DNA of 36,181 nt from assembly GCA_900315065.1 (NCBI GenBank), contig OMXQ01000018.1:1-36181 (forward strand). Direction: 5' to 3'. Source of the DNA: an uncultured Erysipelotrichaceae bacterium. Its GTDB lineage: Bacteria; Bacillota_I; Bacilli_A; Erysipelotrichales; Erysipelotrichaceae. Position 1 is the stretch's first letter, and every line of letters begins with the position of its first letter. Below are positions 31,452 through 36,181 of this stretch, in pieces. The notes under the pieces are model-generated. The model made no database searches and was not told where the DNA came from. It saw nothing but the letters and a program-made list of their open reading frames with translations. The translations under genes were made by a program, and so were the position numbers.

Positions 31452-31949
31452 TCACAAAGCTGCTCTTACCAGAAACAAGCCGATCATAAAAGCAAACTGG
31501 GCAATGGCATTGGTACCCTGTTCTTTCCAGTTGGACTTTGCGTCCATCTGATCATTATGACCAGCGAAATATACCATGCATGCAATCCCGGTAACCCCGA
31601 TCAGGAAGAACAGCAATGCAGGAAAATGAATCAATGCACCGAAGAATGCGCCGCTGATCTTCTTTCTATCTATAAATAAAGACAATAAAACAAGGACAAA
31701 GCCAGCCGGCATCAGATACCGCATCTGCCTGTTTAAAAACCAGATGTTTTTCTTCTGCAGGGCAATCACTAACTTCCAGCCGACTTTCATCGCACCAGCC
31801 AGAAAGATCAGAACTGCACCAATCAGGAACAAGGTACTGTCAAACATGGAAGCGCAAACGCCTAAGCTGCCGCCGAAAAACAAAACCGGCAGAGCGTCCA
31901 TCAAAGCCAAGGAAAGAGTGAATCCCTGCGGAATTTCATTCTTTTCCAT
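31452..31949 (-). CDS. Uncharacterised multi-pass membrane protein
   Basis: 165 residues with four or five hydrophobic segments (around residues 12-28, 38-58, 80-93, 102-128 and 150-163). A basic loop (LQKKNIWFLNRQMR) and a polar loop (GHNDQMDAKSNWKEQG) lie between them. I recognise no family. The ATG at 31949 overlaps the end of the DUF1295 gene by 14 bases, and GGAAGTGAAG inside that gene serves as ribosome site. It is the last gene of a four-gene operon with TetR, SDR and DUF1295 proteins, so it probably works on the same lipid-like substrate or in the same membrane process. Confidence 0.85.
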   Translation of the reverse strand: MEKNEIPQGFTLSLALMDALPVLFFGGSLGVCASMFDSTLFLIGAVLIFLAGAMKVGWKLVIALQKKNIWFLNRQMRYLMPAGFVLVLLSLFIDRKKISGAFFGALIHFPALLFFLIGVTGIACMVYFAGHNDQMDAKSNWKEQGTNAIAQFAFMIGLFLVRAAL

Positions 31950-32754
31950 ACTTCACTTCCTTGACTAAATGATACAGAGGAATAAACGGAATCAGAATCG
32001 GTGTGTGTTCTGCATAGTTCCTGTAGTCTTCACGATTTCCGTAATTCCGGTTCTGTCTTGTTTCAAGACGCTTGGCACTGTTGAACATAACCCAGACGAT
32101 GCAGATATAACCTGCAAGGCACAGCAGCCACTGTCCTGCACCAGTCAATACCGGCCAGCCTGAGATAAAGACACCCGTCCAGAAAATAATCTCGCCCAGA
32201 TAATTCGGACATCTGACAATTTTATACAATCCCTTCATTGCCGGGGCATGCGGATCAATTTTCTTGAAAGCAGACTTCTGATGATCTGCTGCAGATTCCA
32301 GTAAAATACCAGACAAAGCAATCAGACCACCGATGATCCAGAGACCATTCGCATGTTCTGCAACTCCTCTGTAAAGAACCGGTGCCGTCTGGGCAGCATA
32401 TAGAAGAGAAACTGAAATCCAGATGGCAGCTTTGACAAAGACAGGCATAGCCTTGCCGCCGCTGGTATCCTTGGCAGCTTCTGCCAATGTTTTTCTGTAA
32501 GCAGCGTTCTTTGCCTCTCTGTAAATCAGAAAACCTGAAAGACGGCATCCATAGATCACAAGCAGAAGACACATGACCACTAAGCCAGAACTCAGGTGCA
32601 GGGTTCCTGCAAGGCCGAGAATAACCAGCACAATACCGATGCCGGCAACTGCTAAACCATATCCTATAGATAAGAACCAGACATAATTCTTAAAGCCGAT
32701 CGCTGTTAATACCAGTGCTGTCACGAAAGATATAAGTAATAAATTCCAATACAT
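31936..32754 (-). CDS. DUF1295 / steroid 5-alpha-reductase-like membrane protein
   Basis: 272 residues, about seven membrane helices. The C-terminal half carries the family signature GLYKIVRCPNYLGEIIFWTG, shared by DUF1295 proteins, steroid 5-alpha-reductases and isoprenylcysteine methyltransferases, followed by NREDYRNYAEHTPILIPF. Eukaryotic relatives reduce a C=C bond of sterol or polyprenol substrates with NADPH; the bacterial role is not established. An ATG at 32754 and a GTG at 32757 are both possible, with AAAGGA upstream. It starts directly after the SDR gene and overlaps the next gene. Adjacency to an NAD(P)-binding protein supports a redox function on a hydrophobic compound. Confidence 0.85.
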   Translation of the reverse strand: MYWNLLLISFVTALVLTAIGFKNYVWFLSIGYGLAVAGIGIVLVILGLAGTLHLSSGLVVMCLLLVIYGCRLSGFLIYREAKNAAYRKTLAEAAKDTSGGKAMPVFVKAAIWISVSLLYAAQTAPVLYRGVAEHANGLWIIGGLIALSGILLESAADHQKSAFKKIDPHAPAMKGLYKIVRCPNYLGEIIFWTGVFISGWPVLTGAGQWLLCLAGYICIVWVMFNSAKRLETRQNRNYGNREDYRNYAEHTPILIPFIPLYHLVKEVKYGKE

Positions 32755-32757
32755 CAC

Positions 32758-33612
32758 TTACTTTTCCTTTCTGAAGCTGGCTTCAATATAAGCTTTGAAG
32801 CTTCTGTTACCGTACTTGATCGGAGCAGTCATATCATGGGTCAGTGTCCACTTGGAGAAACGGATGATCGGTTCCTTGCCGTTCTTGGCAAGCTTTGATA
32901 CCCCTGCCAGCATAGAGAATACCCAGGCCGGATATCTCTTGATGACTAAAGGCTTGCCGGCAGCTTCAAAGCACATCTTTGCGATTTCTTCATAGGTGTA
33001 AGTTTCTTTACCGCCGATATCAAACTGACCCTTTCCATCATTCATATGGGCAACGATGAATTCGGCAAGATCTTCCGTAGCGATGACATTGGCACTGACC
33101 GGTTCTTTGCCAAGCAGCTGCGCCTGTCCCTTTTCTACCATCGGGGTAAAGACATGCACGATGTCATAGAAATAGCCGGTCGGACGGAAGATATTGAAAT
33201 TCATGCCGCTCTTCAATAATTCTGTTTCAAACAGATACTTGGCATAGACAATCGGTACATCTTTCGGGGCAAGGTTGCACTTGAAGACAGAAACATAATC
33301 AAAAGTCCTGACGCCTGCTCTTTTTGCTTCGCGAAGAAGATTCAGGTTGCCCTGATAGTCAATGTCCATGTTGGTAACCGTCTTTGATGCTTTCGTCAGA
33401 CCGACTGTGGTAATGACAGCATCTGCCCCGTCACACAATCCTTTCAAAGCTTCCGGATTTGTCACGTCAAGTTTCTTAAAGACAAAGTTTCCTTCCAGAC
33501 CCAGATCTCTTTCAACTACATCAGCAGCGACAACTTCATGTCCCTGCTTCAATAATTCACGGAAGATATCACTTCCAAGATGCCCGTATGCACCAGCTAA
33601 TACAACTTTCAT
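32758..33612 (-). CDS. NAD(P)-binding atypical SDR (NmrA/epimerase-like)
   Basis: 284 residues. The Rossmann dinucleotide site is at the N-terminus (VVLAGAYGHLGSDIF), then LDVTNPEALKGLCDGADAVITTVG as in atypical short-chain dehydrogenases. The catalytic YxxxK appears as VYAKYLFE, imperfect for a classic enzyme, so redox or sensor roles are both possible. The substrate region (FRPTGYFYDIVHVF) and the C-terminus (about 220-284) are family-like. The ATG at 33612 follows AGGAGG by 11 bases, one base after the TetR stop. It is the second gene of the TetR-SDR-DUF1295-membrane protein operon. Confidence 0.9.
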   Translation of the reverse strand: MKVVLAGAYGHLGSDIFRELLKQGHEVVAADVVERDLGLEGNFVFKKLDVTNPEALKGLCDGADAVITTVGLTKASKTVTNMDIDYQGNLNLLREAKRAGVRTFDYVSVFKCNLAPKDVPIVYAKYLFETELLKSGMNFNIFRPTGYFYDIVHVFTPMVEKGQAQLLGKEPVSANVIATEDLAEFIVAHMNDGKGQFDIGGKETYTYEEIAKMCFEAAGKPLVIKRYPAWVFSMLAGVSKLAKNGKEPIIRFSKWTLTHDMTAPIKYGNRSFKAYIEASFRKEK

Positions 33613-33613
33613 A

Positions 33614-34147
33614 TTATTGTTTTCCTCCTGTTAATGTATTGATTGCGAACTTCATTGATTCGTAGTTTCTTTTTTCACGCACGCCCGCCAGTAACAACTC
33701 TGCACATCCCTCTGCACATTGGACTGCTCTTTCGTCCTTCGCTTCCATCTTTTCAAGAATCATATCTTTCATGATTGAAACCAGACGGGAATGAAAGCCC
33801 GGTCCCTGATCCTTCAGAATGTCAGAAGAAGATAAAGAGGAAAAGACAGACTGATGTGAGGAAGAGAAAGCCAGCAGGTTTGTATACAGCATGGCACACA
33901 CTTCTTCTGCATCCGGGCACTGTTCTGCTTCTTCTCTGATCTTTTCAGATACCGGCTTCCAGTCTTCCACAATCATGGCCGCAATCAGATCTTCCTTTGA
34001 CGCAAAGTAGTGATACAAAGTTGCGGCAGAAATTCCCAGTTCTGAAGCAATGGACCGCATGGTCGCTTTCTCAAAGCCGCCCTGAGCAATCTGATTTCTG
34101 AGAGCCTGGATGGCTCTTGTTCTTACTTCTTCCAGAATCTTAGGCAT
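33614..34147 (-). CDS. TetR/AcrR-family regulator of the SDR/DUF1295 operon
   Basis: 177 residues from the ATG at 34147 with AGAGG five bases upstream. A longer frame to 34195 runs through the predicted promoter and is rejected. The helix-turn-helix is clear (FEKATMRSIASELGISAATL, then YHYFASKEDLIAAM), and the C-terminal half resembles the TetR domain that follows in WHG-type regulators. Being first gene of its operon, it is probably an autorepressor relieved by the substrate of the SDR/DUF1295 proteins, which is not known. Confidence 0.92.
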   Translation of the reverse strand: MPKILEEVRTRAIQALRNQIAQGGFEKATMRSIASELGISAATLYHYFASKEDLIAAMIVEDWKPVSEKIREEAEQCPDAEEVCAMLYTNLLAFSSSHQSVFSSLSSSDILKDQGPGFHSRLVSIMKDMILEKMEAKDERAVQCAEGCAELLLAGVREKRNYESMKFAINTLTGGKQ

Positions 34148-34183
34148 AGGTTCCTCTCTTTTATAAACGTGTTCACAAAAACT

Positions 34184-34192
34184 ATAATAGCA
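34184..34192 (-). promoter_or_regulatory. Extended -10 promoter of the TetR-SDR-DUF1295 operon
   Basis: TGCTATTAT on the minus strand (extended -10 with one mismatch). The predicted start near 34177 gives a leader of about 30 bases. No strong -35. Confidence 0.5.
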
Positions 34193-34205
34193 CATAGTAT
34201 TAAAA

Positions 34206-34231
34206 AAACATCCTGATAAAAGAGGATGTTT
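34206..34231 (-). terminator. Terminator after the RibD-like fragment
   Basis: AAACATCCT and AGGATGTTT form a perfect 9-bp stem with loop CTTTTATC, followed by TTTT on the minus strand, directly after the stop codon at 34232. Confidence 0.8.
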
Positions 34232-34474
34232 TCAACAATTTATGAATAATGTATATTCTTCAGATGCGTAATTCTTTTCCCAGGAACACCTGCCATTGCC
34301 GTTAACACTGCCGATTTTGAAAATCTCGTCATCATAATAATCACCGGATGCATTGCATCCTTCTTCGTCCATGAATTTCCCGTCCATCCAGCCGTCAATG
34401 GATGTATACATATGGATCATACCCCTGGTTCCGGGCTTTTCTTTCATTATCTTTTTCTTCATATGATGATGCAT
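34232..34474 (-). pseudogene. Truncated RibD-C / dihydrofolate-reductase-like fragment
   Basis: 80 codons. Residues 19-58 (MIHMYTSIDGWMDGKFMDEE … SGDYYDDEIFKIG) match the start of RibD C-terminal-domain proteins, which are NADPH-dependent reductases of roughly 200 or more residues. After NGNGR the sequence loses the family pattern and stops at INC, directly followed by a terminator. Other frames downstream do not restore it. No convincing ribosome site precedes the first ATG. It is most likely a remnant of a larger gene whose remainder was deleted; a short functional peptide is unlikely but not excluded. Confidence 0.6.
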
Positions 34475-34541
34475 TCACTTTCTATTATTATCATGCCGCA
34501 TGAAAGAAGTGGATACAGCGTATCACTGCTCATGCCATCCT

Positions 34542-34568
34542 AAAAAGCATAGCTTTTTCAGCTATGCT
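34542..34568 (-). terminator. Terminator of the aminopeptidase gene
   Basis: AGCATAGC and GCTATGCT form a perfect 8-bp stem with a 7-base loop, followed by TTTT on the minus strand, 8 bases after the stop. Confidence 0.85.
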
Positions 34569-34575
34569 CTGCTGC

Positions 34576-35817
34576 TTAACCTTTGTGGGCTTTCATAAAA
34601 GCTTCGATTTCATCCGGTTCCTTAATGATGTCTTTACTCAATACTTCACAGCCGTTTTCTGTGATCAGAAGATCATCTTCAATCCGGATGCCGATTTTTT
34701 CTTCATCAATATAAAGACCAGGTTCATCGGAAATGATCCAGCCAGGCTGAATCTTCTGGCCTGCAAAGTCAGCGTCATGACAATCAATACCGATGGAATG
34801 AGAAACCCCATGCATGTAATACTGGCCGACATCTTCCACGTCTTCAATCAGGCCAAGTTCAATCAGACCTTCTCCCAATACCTGCTTTGCAACATCGTTT
34901 AATTCACGCAATGTCATGCCCGGTCTGGCAGTTTTCGCAACTTCTTTGTTGGCTTTCAGTACTACGTTATAGACATCTTTTTGTCTTTGCGTAAAGGTAC
35001 CGTTTGCAGGATATGTTCTGGAAATATCGGAACAATAGTTCTGATACTTGGCACCAAGATCCAGTAACAGAAGAGAATCATCTTCAATCACGGAATCATT
35101 GGTACTGTAGTGCATCATGCATCCGTTGATGCCGGAAGCAGCGATGGTGCCGAAGGAGAACTTCTTTGCGCCAAGTTTTCTGCACATGTATTCAAAATCT
35201 GCCTGTGCCTGGTATTCCATCATGCCTGGTTTCAGATTAGCCATAAGGTTGTCCAGGCCTTGTCTGGTAATATTGATTGCTTTACGGACAAGTTCGATTT
35301 CATCCGCGTCCTTGACTTCTCTGAGACCAACACAGATCCCATGGAGATCATTCATGGTTACACCCGGATACTTTGCCTGGAATTCTTCCGCCTTGAGGGC
35401 ATTGTAATCCATCAGGTCTTCAACGGAGCATCTATATAAATCAAAGTAAGCATGTTCTACATGGTATCTGCCCATGTATCTGCTTACCAATGCATCCAGG
35501 TCTTCCACATAACGGACATCTTCAATCTGACTGACCTGCTGTACTTCTTCGATCGTCGGCATTTTGCCTGTCCATCTTTCCTGAAGCGGCTGTGGTTCTT
35601 CAATAAACAAGGTTTCCATTACCTGTCCCTTTGTCTTGAAGGCAAGGAAGGCCATATGGTCTCTTTCCAGTCCGGTTAAATAATAGAACTGGCTGTTGAC
35701 TTCAAAATTGTAATAATCGTCTTCGTTTGAATGCAGCGGGATACCTGCATAGCTGAGGACAATCGTATTATCCTCCAGTAATTCATAGAGTCTTTTTCTG
35801 TGTTCAGCAACTGACAT
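34576..35817 (-). CDS. pepP: Xaa-Pro aminopeptidase (M24B, PepP-like)
   Basis: 413 residues. It removes an N-terminal residue next to proline. The N-terminal creatinase-like domain (about 1-165) has the family start FYYLTGLERDHMAFL. The M24 pita-bread domain carries the five metal ligands: two Asp in LLDLGAKYQNYCSDISRTYP, His in MHGVSHSIGID, Glu in SDEPGLYI and Glu in IRIEDDLLI. It lacks a signal peptide and is cytosolic. The ATG at 35817 has a purine-rich AAAGAGAGAAAA stretch upstream. It stands alone between its own promoter and a terminator. Confidence 0.94.
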   Translation of the reverse strand: MSVAEHRKRLYELLEDNTIVLSYAGIPLHSNEDDYYNFEVNSQFYYLTGLERDHMAFLAFKTKGQVMETLFIEEPQPLQERWTGKMPTIEEVQQVSQIEDVRYVEDLDALVSRYMGRYHVEHAYFDLYRCSVEDLMDYNALKAEEFQAKYPGVTMNDLHGICVGLREVKDADEIELVRKAINITRQGLDNLMANLKPGMMEYQAQADFEYMCRKLGAKKFSFGTIAASGINGCMMHYSTNDSVIEDDSLLLLDLGAKYQNYCSDISRTYPANGTFTQRQKDVYNVVLKANKEVAKTARPGMTLRELNDVAKQVLGEGLIELGLIEDVEDVGQYYMHGVSHSIGIDCHDADFAGQKIQPGWIISDEPGLYIDEEKIGIRIEDDLLITENGCEVLSKDIIKEPDEIEAFMKAHKG

Positions 35818-35849
35818 TATGTATTTTCTCTCTTTCTTTTCCGATAATT

Positions 35850-35877
35850 ATTGTAACGCAAAAAGACTTTGTGTCGA
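35850..35877 (-). promoter_or_regulatory. pepP promoter
   Basis: TCGACA (35877-35872, five of six bases), a 16-base spacer and TACAAT (35855-35850) on the minus strand. The start near 35843 leaves a leader of about 26 bases. Confidence 0.5.
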
Positions 35878-36055
35878 ACAGGCAGGCTGAGTGGATCATT
35901 TCAATCCGGTCCGGATGCACAATCAGAACAAATTATCAGTCATTTTTATTATTACACGGTATAAATTAATGGTTACTATTCACCGAATAAAGTAGATTTA
36001 TAAAATTTTTCGTTCTGTGAGAGACAAATTGCATTAATTTTATTGAGAAAAAAGC

Positions 36056-36111
36056 TGTGGATAACTTATTCTGAAGGAAGGAATTCTTCTTTTATTGCCA
36101 GGTTTTCCACA
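36056..36111. promoter_or_regulatory. Pair of DnaA boxes
   Basis: TGTGGATAA at 36056-36064 is the reverse complement of the perfect box TTATCCACA. TTTTCCACA at 36103-36111 is a good variant in the opposite orientation. They lie 38 bases apart in AT-rich gene-free DNA, which is compatible with the edge of an origin or with DnaA-regulated transcription of a gene beyond the window. Confidence 0.6.
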
Positions 36112-36181
36112 GTTTTATTTATGAATAGAGCCATTTCTATCTTCGAATTCCCTTTTTACATGATTTCCGGGACATTTTCTG

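Larger units (their letters stand above)
35818..36181. other. Gene-free AT-rich stretch at the right end, candidate oriC-proximal DNA
   Basis: No coding frame was recognised in these 364 bases. The first 60 hold the pepP promoter. About 35930-36010 is very AT-rich. Two DnaA boxes follow at 36056-36064 and 36103-36111. The sequence runs to the window edge without reaching another gene. Confidence 0.5.

Overview
The window looks like chromosomal DNA of a low-to-mid GC Gram-positive bacterium. Erysipelotrichales (Bacillota) is my best guess. It rests on AGGAGG-type ribosome sites, TTGACA/TATAAT and TGnTATAAT promoters, an intact T-box riboswitch, GatCAB amidotransferase genes, and the order pcrA-ligA-gatC-gatA-gatB-(membrane protein)-rlmD. 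The genus is not identified. No prophage, IS element, CRISPR array or complete integrative element was seen.

Layout. (1) 1-9715, minus strand: a housekeeping block for helicase PcrA, DNA ligase LigA, the tRNA amidotransferase GatCAB, an unknown anchored protein and the rRNA methyltransferase RlmD. An unexplained open frame overlaps the rlmD 3' end. (2) 9787-14175, plus strand: a divergent operon of an rRNA methyltransferase, an RluA-type pseudouridine synthase and a VanY-like protein lacking most active-site residues, then a MATE exporter. (3) 14176-19256, minus: a truncated MocR-type regulator coupled to topoisomerase III, and a double-HD phosphohydrolase fused to a rubredoxin-like zinc or iron site. 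(4) 19302-21358, minus: a TetR regulator behind an MntP-like exporter, a candidate small RNA, and a pentapeptide-repeat protein. (5) 21546-25966, minus: a T-box-controlled amino-acid ABC transporter with an M14 carboxypeptidase as last gene. (6) 26019-26388: a 53-residue membrane protein and tRNA-Arg(CCU). (7) 26446-31432: a sugar island with GH2 beta-galactosidase, GPH-family symporter, a cre-like site and a divergent AraC regulator. (8) 31452-34231: an operon TetR-SDR-DUF1295 protein-membrane protein, and a truncated RibD-C-like fragment. (9) 34546-36181: an Xaa-Pro aminopeptidase and an AT-rich gene-free stretch with two DnaA boxes.

Twenty-six of 31 protein-coding entries lie on the minus strand. 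With the DnaA boxes at the right end, this would fit a replication fork moving leftwards from an origin at or beyond position 36 kb, but that is inference. The points most worth a second look are the T-box transporter-peptidase operon, the VanY pseudo-enzyme, the MocR protein without its PLP lysine, the HD-rubredoxin fusion, a C-rich candidate small RNA at 20565-20650, and several promoters whose -10 box sits almost on the start codon.
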